This document shows positions 10,796 through 23,077 of a DNA stretch of 64,000 nt, piece after piece (position 1 is the first letter of the stretch; every line of letters starts with the position of its first letter). The position numbers and the translations under genes are program-made. The notes beneath the pieces are model-generated. The model was not told the origin of the DNA and ran no database searches. It saw only the letters and a program-made list of their open reading frames with translations. The stretch is taken from NCBI GenBank assembly GCA_011799875.1, contig CM022302.1, forward strand, positions 197,762,086 to 197,826,085. The letters are read 5' to 3'. This DNA is from Thinopyrum elongatum. Its lineage: Eukaryota; Streptophyta; Magnoliopsida; Poales; Poaceae.

Positions 10796-13271
10796 ATTCT
10801 CCTCCACTACAAGAAATCTTGTCCTGAGATTTAAGAGGCGAAGTAAGGGGGAAAGTTCTGGGTACAAAATTCTAGCTAGGGTTCTCGGTCTTGGTTACTC
10901 TTCTCGAAGTGGTTGATCCATTACATTGATGTCTTCATTTCTCTGCTTTAGGTCATCATGATGAAGCCGGCATCCTTTCTTCAGGATCTCCATCGTACTT
11001 ACGGAAAAGATAAGAGGGAAGACTCGGGAAGGATGGAGCTCAACACATGTTAGGTACCTAGGGGCTGTCTCAGTGAACGAGGCATAGAGGCATCTCTTGA
11101 GTTGAAATTCAAGAAAGTCATCGAGAGCAAGGTAAGAAGGTGCAATAAGAAATTTCAAGCGGATAGGCAATCGTTCGTTGCCTAAAACAGATTGTGAATG
11201 GGGTTCAGAGCAATGGGAATAAGGATTGTGTCTGGTACCAGAACTGATCACTAGGAAGGTGGCACATGAATTACATACGAAATCAAGCGCGAGGAATAAC
11301 TTTGGCCACAGGGGTGTACAGGAGAGTCAGGTTTCGATCCTGTGGAACTGTGGGTTATGGGCCCACCATGTGGGTTAAAAGTAGAAGGAGCGGTGACATC
11401 TTGCACGGTCATGATAGCAAGGCATGTCAGAGGGTAGCCTGTCAGTTATGTCGGCAACAATGTCGGTACCAAGGGCAAGGGACGAAGAGAACCATTTTCC
11501 TGCTCGTTGAACGAGGTGAACCAATAGGCAAAGTTCTCGTCCATCGGTGGCTACCGGAATATCATCAACAATAGTAATAGGGTCTTGCTGATAGAATTGT
11601 ACACCGAGGTGTTTACGTAAGTAGGAGAATATTACTGCTTAGATCATATAGATCACACGAAAGGCTAAACCAAACAATGGAAAGGAAAATATGATTATCA
11701 GATTAAACAGAACAATGGAAAGGAAAATGTGTTTAAACACATATTTCAGGGGTATATCCTTCCCAAGGACAAGCAGAGCATGATATCCACGACAGGATAG
11801 AAAGTAGCAAACCATTTAGGTAAGGGGAGAGGAATTTCATGACATTTCCCAAACAACGGTGTTTGAATAATTGAAAAAGAAAATTTAGCATTGTGCTTCA
11901 AATGTTCTTCTAGATGATTGGAGTATCACAAACATGCTTTGAGATAGCATTGACATGGTCATCAAGTAAGGGTCAGATTTTGGATACACAAAGGATCCAT
12001 CAGGAACAACTTATAGAATAAGTCTTACGATTTCCTCGTGGAAGAATCGCTAACCTTGCTAAAAAGGAAACTATAACAATAGGTCCTCCGGCAAGGTGTG
12101 CCAGGCATGACATCGTCTTACTGCGTCATATAAAGACCAATGTTATAACTCTTGGAAATATGTTCAAACTATCATATCTGACCAAGATTTAGATCGGATT
12201 GGTGTCAGGATACCTCAGACTCAGGATGCCTGAGAAGAAAAGGTGCGACACAAATTGACGAGATGACATTGTAAGATTCTCGGGAAATAAACTATTGAAG
12301 CGAGTTCTGAAACAAGAGTTCATCATTAAACCAAGGAGAGGATCAGGGGGTGGCTGATGGACTCAGCGACAATTCCTCGAGATTTCCAAAAAGATGGATT
12401 TCCACAATCATGTGAACAAGAAGATAACATTTGTCAAATCAAATGACATAATGATGTATGCTCGAGGAAAACATTCACAATTAAACATTGGTTGAAAGGT
12501 GCGCCCGAAATATGGGCATAGGTAGCATGATCAATGTTAGAATGGTGATTCAATAACCATTAGTCTAAGAATGAACGGTCGACCATTAACTTCAAAGCAA
12601 TAGGGTTGCTAGAAGGGCAGAATCCAAATAGCACCGTTCACTTGTTGGTACCCCGGTTAGAATCAACATGGGGACCAAGAAAGAATGGTGATGGTGAGAA
12701 GTATCACTATACCAAGAATTCTTAAGAGGTGGAGCAATCCTCACAACATCCTTGACATAAAAGACAGTAATACTTCAAGGTAGAACATACTACAAGCTGG
12801 AAAGCAAGTTGCATCCATAACATGAACAAGTTTGCGATGAAAGGAAGGTAAGGATGTTCTCGATGGTAACTCAAATTACCAAGGGATGAGGATGGCACTT
12901 ATCATCATGAATTCGATTGATATCTTGGAAGGAGTCAAAATGTTGATGATGATTACGACAAAATTTGTCGACAGGCTCCACAAAGAAGCAATCGAACAGC
13001 AACTGCATCAAGCAAAAGGACTGATGCAGCAAAAGATTATTGGACCCACGGATACGACACCAACTCAGACTCAAGCTTGTTGTTCGAGGTGAAACAATAA
13101 GATGAGGAAGATCGACGTAAGCTTAGATCATCGTCGAAAGTTGTGCTCCGGGAATAAGGACCAGTAGCACAATTAACACCAGCACGATAATGATATAGCC
13201 AAGCAAGCTAGGAATGTCGTGATCGGGTACAAAGTCATAAGTAAAGAAGATTACTAAGAGGTTTTTAATGG

Positions 13272-14153
13272 GACAATTACATTTGTGCCCCTAACTAGAA
13301 CTCACTACTCAGATTTGCCCCTAATTTCAAAGCATGCTCAAATTTGCCCCTCTGTCGTTAGTTGCCCTTATAGAAATGCACTTCTGCGTCGTTACCATCC
13401 GGTCAAAGAGCTTTGACCATCTCGAAAAAAATAGCTAAAAAAAATCAAAAAAATATAAAATTTTGTGGGATCAAATATACTCAGGTGCGTGCAATTTTTC
13501 TTGCTATTTAGACATACCAGGATCTCGTGGCAAAGGAAAACAATAATTCTGTACATCTTAGAATAGTAAATTCAAAAAAATAGCAAGAAAATTAAAAAAC
13601 ATATGAAATTTTTTGGCATCCAAGATGCTCGGATGCGCAAGGTGTGTGCAATATTTTGTTATCAAATGACAAGCGAGGAGCACTAGCAAAAAAACCAAAA
13701 TAGTGTATTTTTTCAAAGTTTTTTTCCGAGCCAAATTTTGTTTTTTCCTCCATGAGCTCCTACAGTGTCCAACCACAATAAAATTTTGCACACATCTTGC
13801 GCACCCGAGCATCTTGGATGCCAAATAAATTCATATTTTTCTGAATTTTCTTGCAATTTTTTTGAATTTACTGTTCACAGGCGTACATATTTACTTTTTT
13901 TCCTTTGCCACGAGCTCCTAGAATATCCAAACAGCTCGAAAATTTGCAAGCACCTGAGTACCTTCGATCCCACAAAATTTCAGGGTTTTTTTTGCTATTT
14001 TTTCGAGATGGTCAAAGCTCTTTGACCGGACGGTAACAGCGCAGAAGGGCATTTCTATTAGGGCAACTAACAGCAGAGGGGCAAATTTGAGCATGCTTTG
14101 AAATTAGGGGCAAATTTGAGTAGTGGGTTCTAGTTAGGGGTACAAATGTTTAA
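13272..14153. mobile_element. foldback (long inverted repeat) element, about 880 bp
   Basis: The two ends are long imperfect inverted copies. The left arm begins with a CATTTGTGCCCCTAACTAGAA block and carries GGTCAAAGAGCTTTGACC (13411-13428). The right arm carries the same words reversed (14008-14025) and ends TTCTAGTTAGGGGTACAAATG. The arms run about 390 bases each around a spacer of about 100 bases. No transposase is present. It resembles a non-autonomous DNA transposon of the MITE/foldback kind; a target duplication was not clear, so the superfamily is not assigned. Confidence 0.7.
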
Positions 14154-15873
14154 TCGTGGTGCGGACTAGATTTAGTTATGGGTGTCCCCGAGTGACTTAA
14201 CAACTCAGACCCAGGAAAAATTGGAATCAATGAAAATTAATACTTGATGAAGACCCATAACAAGCAACCTGGTTCAGTGATATTATCGAGATACCATAGG
14301 GTAATTAATACTCGAAGGTAGAGCGAAATAGAGGTTGGACAGGTGAAATGATCTGCAGAAGATGAGTACTTTAACTCATCCGAGAAATGGGATCAAAGAA
14401 GAACAATATGGTCGGAACCACGATTGCAAAAGACCAAATCACGGATACAGGATCAAATTATACCAAGGAATAATTATTGTTACGAGAAGCTTCCATGATA
14501 AGATCTACATCGTCTCCATGGGCATGAACACAAAGTTCAAGGTCGACTCCCACTTCTCCAATGCATAAACTTTCATTCACTTCTCGTTTTCGACAAAGTT
14601 GTAGTGTTGAAATTTTATCTGAGGAACGCCAGTAGAGTATAACCCGCATAACCTTTGGGTTCACACAGATTAGGGAAGGCATAGGTTCAACCCATAGGGG
14701 CATCTTAGGAACATATAACACAACCTTCAGGAGTAATAAACAGAATCTCGAAAGCAGAGCATGGTTGACAAAAGGAGAGGATACAATTTACCAAAGGCAT
14801 TATGTATCACAGAAAGAACTCACTAGGTGATTAAATATGAAGGACACTGTCAGATAATAATCCAACAGTGGATATGGCGATCTACAACGGAGCTGATGTG
14901 AGTATCGGTACTCAATCAGAGGAAGAAAGAATGCAAATGCACCAGTTTATAGAACATCTGAATAATTTGATGTTTAAATAACAAAGGAATTATGATTTTC
15001 AAATCAAGGGATCAGGAGCAAACGCTCTGATCAAGGATGGATAAGTTGAGTAGGCTTATGGGTACAATCGATGGCAATTTGATTGGTTGAGATCCAGTTC
15101 ATGTTCAAACTGACGTCTAAGCCGGAAGGATGAATTCTAGTTTCGACTGATGATTGCGACCATTCACTAACATATCGAATCAACGGACTCAAAATGATAA
15201 TGACAAAGGATGTCAATAAGATTACCAGACTTATGGGATTAATCATAAAGCAAGCAAGCAAGAATTTCAAGAGCAAAAGGTTGTTGAGGATTTTTGGAAG
15301 ATCCAATGGCATTTCGAAGACTTTTGAGAAATACATGAATCAACTAGGGATGAGCGGATACTTGGTAAGTGCGAGAAATTATCCGTACGGGTATTCAGGT
15401 GGTAAGGAACTGCAAGGCAGTAGGCACAAAGTATTCTCGGAAAAATAGAGAGGATTTCGAGGTATCTTGTAATAACAAGATCAATGGGGATGATTGTATG
15501 AATGGCAAATGTACGTGGTTATCCATAGGGGGTCTATCGATGGAAGGGAATTGCAAAAGCGATGGCACAAAGTCTCGAGAGAACATCGTAGAGTATCTTC
15601 AGAATCTTCTGGTGCAGCAGGCGATCATCTGTAATAAGGGGCTCTCCGGAAGGAAGTAATTACGAGAACCTAGAGTTAGAGTTAGCTAAATCATTTAACC
15701 CGAATAGAAGAGAGATCAGAGTCCCAGAGTAAAGATCAAGGAATAAAATATCCTAATACCACCCAATGATGACGTGGGCCCGTAAGCCACACAGCCATGT
15801 TAATAAAAGTTTTGCAATGACTAGACTCAACTTCAGCCAAAGAGTTGGAAAGGGGGATTCCTACAGGCAGTCA

Positions 15874-15885
15874 GCTCTGATACCA
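15874..15885 (-). other. primer binding site of element C, tRNA-Met type
   Basis: The minus strand reads TGGTATCAGAGC three bases inside the right LTR terminus (15889). The same site is present in element B. Confidence 0.85.
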
Positions 15886-15888
15886 ACT

Positions 15889-18800
15889 TGTGATGCCCCC
15901 GATTCAATCGCACACTAATCATACACGCAAACATGTACGATCAAGATCAGGGACTCACGGGAAGATATCACAACACAACTCTAGACACAAATTAAAGTCA
16001 TACAAGCTTCATATAACAAGCCAAGGCCCTCGAGGGCTCGAATACATAAGCTTGATCATAAACGAGTCAGCGGAAGCAACAATATCTGAGTACAGACATA
16101 AGTTAAACAAGGTGCCATCAGATGGCTAGCACAAACAGGGATACAGATCAAAGAGGCGCATGCCTCCTGCCCGGGATCCTCCTAAACTACTCCTGGTCGT
16201 CAGCGGCCTACACGTAGTAGTAGGCACCCTCGGGGTAGTAGCAGTCGTCGTCAACAGTGGCATCTGGCTCCTGGGCTCCAACATCTGGTTGCGACATCCG
16301 AGAAGAATGGAAAATGGGGAAAAGAGGGAGCAAAGCCACCGTGAGTACTCATCCAAAGTACTCGCAAGGCAGGATCTACACTACTTATGCATCGGTATCA
16401 ATGAAATGGTAGTATCTATGGACTGAACTGCAGAATGCCAAAATAAGAGGGGGATAGCTAATCCTATCGAAGACTACGCTTCTGGTAGCCTCCATCTTGA
16501 AGCATATAGAAGAGAGTAGCTGGTAAGTTAACCAAGTAACATCGTATAGCATAAACCTACCCGACGATCCTCTCCTCATCACCCTGTGAGAGAGTGATCG
16601 CCGGGTTGTCTCTGGAACTTATCTAGGTGTGTTTTGTAAGGTATCCGGTTCTAGTTGTCATGAGGTCCGAATACAACTCCAAGCGTCCTGTTACCGTGGA
16701 CACAGCTATTCGAATAGATAAACTTCCCTGCAGGGGTGCACCACATTGCCCAACACGCTTGATCACTCTGGACAGGCACACTTTCCTGGGTCATGTCCGG
16801 CCTCGGAAGATCAACACGTCACAGCCCTACCTAGGCCCAAGTGGTCAGCACACCGGTCTAAATCCTAAGCGTGCAGAGGTCTTGGACCCATCGCCCGTTG
16901 CACTCCTGCACGTTGCGAATGCGGCCGGTGAGCTGACTTGGAAACCTCCATTACAAAGGTGGTTTCTTTACGCGGTCCAACCCGGCGCGCGCCACTCAGT
17001 CGCTGACGTCTGGAAAGCTTCGGCTGATACTACGACGCCGAGTGCCCATAACTGTCCCCGCATAGTTAGTTAGTGCGTATAGGCCAAAAGACCAACTCAA
17101 ATCAAATATCCAAATCTCGTTAAGCGTGTTATTTTGGAACAACCATGGACAACGACCAGGGACCAGGCCCACCTCTCTCCTGGGTGGTCTCAACCTACCC
17201 TGTCGCTCCGCCACAAGGTATCACTCAGGAGGGGGGCGTCGGGAACCTAGGTCCACCACTACCTGGATGAAACCACCTGCCCCTTCAGCCCCCACATTCG
17301 TGAATCACTCGCGAGTACTCTATGAGCCGACCCGGCTTTAGTCACGACATGTATCAAGTATACTATGTATGTATGTATGTATGTATGTATGTATGTATGT
17401 ATGTATGTATGTATGTATGTATGTATGTATGTATGTATGTATGTATGTATGTATGTATGTATGTATGTATGTATGTATGTACCCGTGATCACCTCCCGAG
17501 TGATCACGGCCCGATAGTATAGCATGGCAGATGGACAAGAATGTAGGGCCACTGATGATAAACTAGCATCCTATACTATGCATTTAGGATAGCAGGTAAG
17601 GTATCAACAACAGTAGCAACAAGGACAAGCCATGCAGCAGTATAGGATCAAACCGATAAGTAACAGCTACACTACTCTAATGCAAGTAGTAGAGAGAAGA
17701 AGTAGGCGATATCGGGATGATCAAGGGGTTTGCCTGGAAGCTCTGCGGAGAAGGATGGGTCGTCGGGGGTGTAGTCGACGTCAGGAGCAGCGGCGTCAGT
17801 CTCGAAATCTACCGGAGAGAAGAGGGGGAAGAAATAATGAATACAATGCAAACATATGCATGGTGATGGATGACATGGAAATAAGCAGTGCTAGGTGTGA
17901 CTTAACGCAGTACTAGGTGATACTGGCAAAGGGGGAAAACATCCGGGAAAGTATTCCCGGAGTTTGGCATTTTCGGACAGATGAAACGGAGGGGGGCGGT
18001 TCCATGTTCGCTATGCTAGGGGCATGTAACAGACGATCGGAAGGCACATTCGGAATTGTCATATTTTTTGAGCAACTTTCATGTATAAAGTATTTTCATC
18101 CGACTTACGGATTATTTTATATGAATTTTTGAAGTTTTAACGAATTTCTAGTATTTACTGGAATTAATTAAATTTGAATTACAAACAGTAAAGACTTTTG
18201 TCACCTAGTGCAGTGCTAGCCACAGTCAATGGCGTGTGGGGCAGGGATGGTTTGACCAGTCAACATATTGAATGGTCAATAGATGAATAGTGAAAGTGGA
18301 CCCCGCATGTCATAGACTTAGATACTTTATTTTTTATTTAACTCTTAATTTTAACAGCGGGCCCCACGTGTCATATGCACACTTAAACTAACTAAGCAAT
18401 TAAACTAATTACATTAAACCTAATCTAAGCAAGGCCGGCCCCACATGGCAGGGGACACAGCCGTGCCCCTCCGTGGCCGGGCGCGCAAGGGAGCAGAGTG
18501 CTCCGGCGGCCACAGCCAGGCGCAGCGGCGGGCTCCGGCGGGGCTGGTTCGGCAGCGAGCGGCGTGCTGGGGGGGCAGCTGCAGCCGCCGGCCGGCGAAG
18601 TGGTGGCGGATCTAGGTGGGGGCGACCGATACGCAGAAGGGCGCAGCGGGGTGCACATCAACGCGGGCACGGGCGCGGTTGGCCAAGGACGCGACCGAGC
18701 ACAACAAGGTGAGCGCGGGGTGTGAGCTCAGAGCGGACGAGACAGGTGCGGCCGGGTACGGGCGGTGTGGCTAGCGCAGCTGCAGCAGGGCAACCGGGGT

Positions 18801-20037
18801 AGCAGCCATTGAGGCGGTACGTGGTGCGGGGCAGGGAAGTGGCGGGGCGCGGCGCGGCCACACGCTAGAAAGCGCGCGTGGAGGCGCGGCCGAATGCGGT
18901 GATGGGCGCCGGCGATGGGAGCGGGAGCAGCCACGCGAGGGCGGGTGCAGGGGAGCGGCAACGCGAGCAGAGCCATAGTGGGGCGCGGCGATCGCGAGTT
19001 TCGTCGGGAGTTCCGGCGCGAGGGGCGTGGCGCGGCGGCCACAACAACCAAATGAAGGGGGGAGGGGGAATCGATGATGCTCACTACGGGAGGGGGCGAT
19101 GGTGAGGTCGTACGGGGCCGGGGTCGACGTGGCGACGCGGATCGATGGCGAGACCGCGACGGATGTAGTCAGAGAGGAATGGTGCAGGCGACAACGGTGA
19201 TGGTTCCTGGGCTCGATCCGAGGTGGTGGTCGAAGAAGAAGAGCTCGGCGGTCCTTCCGGACATGGCGATGCAACGCGGGGATGCCGGTGGCCGCAATAA
19301 ATTGTGAGCAGCGGCAACGTGCACGTCGGTTGGTTCACCAGAGTGACACAAAGAGCGAGAGGGAGAAGGGGATCGAGGCCAAGGGGGGCATGGTTGCTAG
19401 GGTTTTCGGGAGAGAGGGGGGGCTCTTATACGGCTTGGGGGCACGGCGAATGGCCGGCACATGGCCATCCGCGGCCACGGGCGGCTGAACGACATCCACC
19501 ATCCCGTGGATGAACGGAGGAAGGAGGAGAGGTGAGGTGGGCTTGGCTGTAGCTAGCTGGGCCAAAGTGCCCAGTAGCACTTCTCTTTATTTTTTCGTTT
19601 CTCTTTTTTTTTTTCTCCTCTGTTTTTGCATTTAGTTTTAGGTAGCAAATGAGTTTTGGTGAAAATGAAACTTGGCACATAAATATTGGGTCATATAATG
19701 GAGCTGCACACAAAGTTTCAAGTCATTTTGAAAAGGATAAATATTTGTTTATTTCAAATGGTTAATTTAAATGTTGTTTGTTCCTGTTTTAGTTATCTTA
19801 GAGGCATGTAAACATTCCAAAAAAATGTTGGTTGATGTTTGTTAATTAGTCAGTGAATATTTACAACCCTTTGAACAATTTTAATTAACTGTTTTATGAA
19901 ATTATAATTTGACTTGTTATTTGAATTTGAAATGGAACTTAGTTTGAAACAAGTGAGGTTTTAGCAAAACAAAATATTTATGATGAGCTGGCATCATTAG
20001 CAGGGGTTTACTGTAGCTTAACTATCGGGGTGTCATA
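15889..20037 (-). repeat. Element C right (5') LTR, 4149 bp
   Basis: It starts TGTGATGCC on the plus strand next to the primer site. It ends GGGGTGTCATA at 20037, one change from the left copy's GGGGTGTCACA. It contains the minus-strand TATA box (about 19424-19431), a GC-rich tract at about 18430-19510 and a long TATG microsatellite (17364-17481). It is the complete copy and shows what is missing on the left. Confidence 0.8.
17364..17481. repeat. (TATG)n microsatellite, about 29 units
   Basis: A perfect tetranucleotide tract of 118 bases lies in the transcribed part of element C's right LTR. The matching site in the left LTR (8185-8208) has only about six units. It gives rise to long artefactual frames of repeating Tyr-Ile-His-Thr on the minus strand and Tyr-Val-Cys-Met on the plus strand. 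Confidence 0.95.
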
Positions 20038-20866
20038 GCATCCCCAAGCTTAGGCTCTTTTCACTCCTTATTCCATCATCCATCATGATCTCACCCAAAA
20101 CTTGAAAACTTCAATCACACAAAGCTTAACAAAAATCTTCGTGAGATCCGTTAGTATAAGAAAATCAATCTTTAATTTAAGTACTATTACAAACCCATTC
20201 ATATTTTGTTATTTAATTATACCTACTATATTCTAACTTTACCATGGCTAATACCCCCCGATATAGTCCATAGATTCATCAAAATAAGCACACAATGCGA
20301 CGAAAACAGAATCTGTCAAAAACAGAACAATCTGTAAAGACTCGAATTTTCTCACACTTTTCAACTCCAAAAATTCTAAAAAATTGGGACAACTGAGGAA
20401 ATTTGTATATCAATCTTGTGTCAAAAAATCAGAGTTTTTAGTCACTCCAGTGATTTTTAACAATTTTGCTACTGGACGTAAAAGTTTCTGTTTTCCAACA
20501 AGATCAAATCAACTATCACCCAAGCCATCCTAAAGGCATTACTTGGCACAAACACTAATTAAAACATAAAAAACACAATCATAACAGAGGCATAATTGTG
20601 TAAACAAACAAAAACAGAAAAAAGAAAAGAACAAATATTTTATTCATTGGGTTGCCTCCCAACAAGCGCTATTGTTTTATGCCCCTAGCTAGGCATAATG
20701 CATAGATTCAAGTATTGTCATCTTTAGTTTTTGCTCCATAGGTTGCCCTCATGATTGATTCATATGGTGGTTTAGTTCTTGTTCTAGGGAAGTGTTCCAT
20801 ACCCTTTCTCAAAGGAAACTGAAATTTTATATTCCCTTCTCTCATATCAATCACGGCACCTATAGT

Positions 20867-21646
20867 TCATAAAAATGGTCTACCAAGTATTATGGGACAA
20901 GACGGATTGCAATCAATATCAAGCACAATAAAATCTATGGGCACATAATTCCTATTTGAAATAATAAGAACATCATTGATTCTTCCCAAAGGCTTTTTAA
21001 TAGTAGAATTCACCAAGTGCAAATTAAGAGAACATTCTTCAATATTGGTAAAACCAAGCACATCACATAGAGATTTCGGAATTGTGGAAACACTAGCACC
21101 TAAATCACATAAAGCATTGCATTCATAATTTTTTATCTTGACTTTAATGGTGGGTTCCCATTCATCATAAAATTTTCTAGGAATTGAAATCTCTAGTTCT
21201 AGCTTTTCTTCTAAAGCTTTCATCATCGCTTCTAGAATATGTTTAGTAAAAGCTTTGTTATGTTCATAGGCATTGGGTGAATTTATCATGGATTGCAACA
21301 AAGAAATACACTCAATCAAATAACAACTATCATAATTGAAGTCTTTGTATTCCAAAAGAGTGGGCACATCACTAGTTAAAGTTTTGACCTCTCCAAACCC
21401 ACTTTTATCAATTTTTTCAACAAGATTTTCACCCTCCGGATTACGAGGACGCCTTCTAGCTAAAGTTGACTCTTCTTCAATCCCCTTATCATCAAGTTTA
21501 ATATTACTAAACAAGTAATTAATAGAAGAAACACCAATCATCTTAACATCTTCATCATTATTATGAAAGCAATCGGGCGAAAACGCTCTTTCTAAAAATT
21601 CTCTTTTAGCTCTAAGTATAGTAGTTCTTTTCTTACTTTCATCCAT
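20867..21646 (-). pseudogene. Athila aspartic protease region
   Basis: A 259-codon frame follows gag. It contains a retroviral aspartic protease pattern: CDLGASVSTIP (the Asp-Leu-Gly-Ala form of the D-[ST]-G-A active site) at about residue 180, and IILGRPFL at the end, the usual ILGRPFL of plant Gypsy proteases. The protease would cleave the gag polyprotein in the particle. The frame stops at TGA 20867-20869, where related proteins have Arg (a CGA-to-TGA change); sense-like sequence continues for about 50 codons beyond, then no RT appears. Joined to gag by one extra T (see the frameshift site), it would form one gag-protease polyprotein. Confidence 0.7.
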
Positions 21647-21686
21647 AGAAACATATAAAGCTTTAATTGATTCATCAATATCAACC

Positions 21687-22793
21687 TTAGGTGGAAAAAA
21701 AATTAATCTTGAGATTTTCTACATCATGTGTTATTCTATCAATGCTTCTAGACATATCATCAATCTTATTCAATTTTTCTTCTATAGTAGTGTTGAAAAC
21801 TTTTTGCGCATTGATAAATTCTTTAATATTACTCTCAAGATCAGAGGGCATCATATTATGATAAGAATAATTACCATAGGAATTGCCATAATTATTAGAG
21901 GAATTTCCAAGGAAAGGCCTAGGATTAAAATTACCTCTATAAGCATTGTTATTAAAATTGTTTCGCGAGACAAAATTCACATCTACGGGATCACTATTTT
22001 GCTCAATAAAAGTGGACAAAGGCACATCATTAAGATTAATAGGAGCATATTTACTAGCAACCAATTTCATAAGTGCATCAACCTTTTCGCTCAGAGTACT
22101 AATTTCTTCAACCGAATTAACTTTTTTACTGGTAGGTGCTCTTTCGGTATGCCATTGTGAATAATTTGCCATAATATTATCAAGCAATTTAGTAGCTTCA
22201 CCCAAAGTAATTTCCATAAAAGTGCCACCGGCGTCGGAATCTAAAAGATTTCTAGAAACAAAATTCAATCCCGCATAAAAAATTTGTATAATCATCCATA
22301 GATTTAAACCATGAGTAGGACAATTTCTTAGCATTAATTTCATTCTTTCCCAAGATTGTGCAACATGTTCATGCTCAAGTTGCTTGAAATACATGATTTG
22401 ATTTCTAAGGGAAATAATTTTCGCGGGAGGGAAATACTTAGTAATAAAAGCATCTTTGCACTTATCCCACGAATCAATACTATTGCGAGGCAAAGATGAA
22501 AACCAAATTTTTGCATGATCACGCAAAGAGAAAGGAAATAATTTCAACTTCACAATATCATTGTCCACATCTTTTTTGTTTTGCATATCACATAATTCTA
22601 CAAAAGTGTTTAGATGGGACGCGACATCCTCATTAGGACTACCGGAAAATTGCTCTTTCATAACAAGATTCAACAAAGCGGCATTAAAATCATAAGACTC
22701 CGCACTAGCGATGGGAGGAGCAATCGGACTACTAATAAAATCATTATTATTAGTATTGGGAAAATCACACAATTTGGTATTTTCTTGAGACAT
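21687..22793 (-). pseudogene. gag: Athila-type gag
   Basis: The frame is open upstream to 22877, but I take MSQENTKLC at 22793 as the start because the preceding 28 residues are a hydrophobic leader atypical of gag. It has the Retrotrans_gag signature LKLFPFSLRDHAKIWFSSLP followed by a WDKCKDAFITKYFPP segment, then a Gln/Asn-rich tail. No zinc knuckle is visible. Gag forms the virus-like particle. The frame ends where a run of eight A (plus strand, 21695-21702) replaces the seven that would keep it joined to the protease frame. Confidence 0.75.
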
Positions 22794-23048
22794 CGTGACT
22801 ACGCAAACAATATTGCAAGCAAACAAAAGATCGAACAAGAAAAAGGCAAATGAAAAAGAAAGCAAATCAAAAGGCAAATATTTTTGTGTTTTTCTGAAAA
22901 CATTTTAGAAGTGGGGGAGATGAAAATGAGAGGCAAAAGGAAAATAAAGTAAATTGCAAGGAGATGAGATTTGTGATTGGGTACTTGATAGATGTTGATG
23001 GCGTCTCCCTAGTGCCAGAGATTGACACGTGAACGGAAGACTTGATCC

Positions 23049-23066
23049 TCCCCGGCAACGGCGCCA
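23049..23066 (-). other. primer binding site of element D, tRNA-Asp type
   Basis: The minus strand reads TGGCGCCGTTGCCGGGGA, complementary to the 3' end of plant tRNA-Asp and standard for Athila-type elements. Eleven bases separate it from the LTR terminus. Confidence 0.85.
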
Positions 23067-23077
23067 GAAATTCTTCC

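Larger units (their letters stand above)
10796..15888 (-). other. Element C interior, no coding capacity recognised
   Basis: No gag zinc knuckle, RT, integrase or chromodomain is visible in any frame. The first bases after the LTR form a polypurine tract on the minus strand. The remainder is AG-rich sequence with short frames only. An inverted-repeat insertion occupies 13272-14153. The organisation is that of a large retrotransposon derivative that needs enzymes in trans. Confidence 0.6.
7634..20037 (-). mobile_element. Element C: Tekay-like Gypsy without pol, left LTR truncated
   Basis: Two homologous LTRs (7634-10795 and 15889-20037) flank 5.1 kb of interior. The primer site (15874-15885) and a purine-rich tract (GGAGGAGAAT on the minus strand, next to 10795) set a minus orientation. 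The LTRs resemble those of the autonomous element B in their outer part (shared GATATCACAACACAACTCT, CTCGAGGGCTCGAATACATA), so C may be a non-autonomous relative. The left LTR lacks the first 927 bases of the right LTR; the break is exactly at the Copia element's end. The right LTR abuts Athila-type sequence at 20038. Confidence 0.75.

Noticed and set aside
10806..10820. CACTACAAGAAATCTT as a CACTA terminus
   Set aside because: It adjoins the LTR end of element C in the place of the polypurine tract, and the equivalent site in element B reads differently (CCTCTAAAAGAAATAC). No subterminal repeats lie nearby.
17259..17552. Frames encoding repeats of Tyr-Ile-His-Thr or Tyr-Val-Cys-Met
   Set aside because: Direct translation of the TATG microsatellite.
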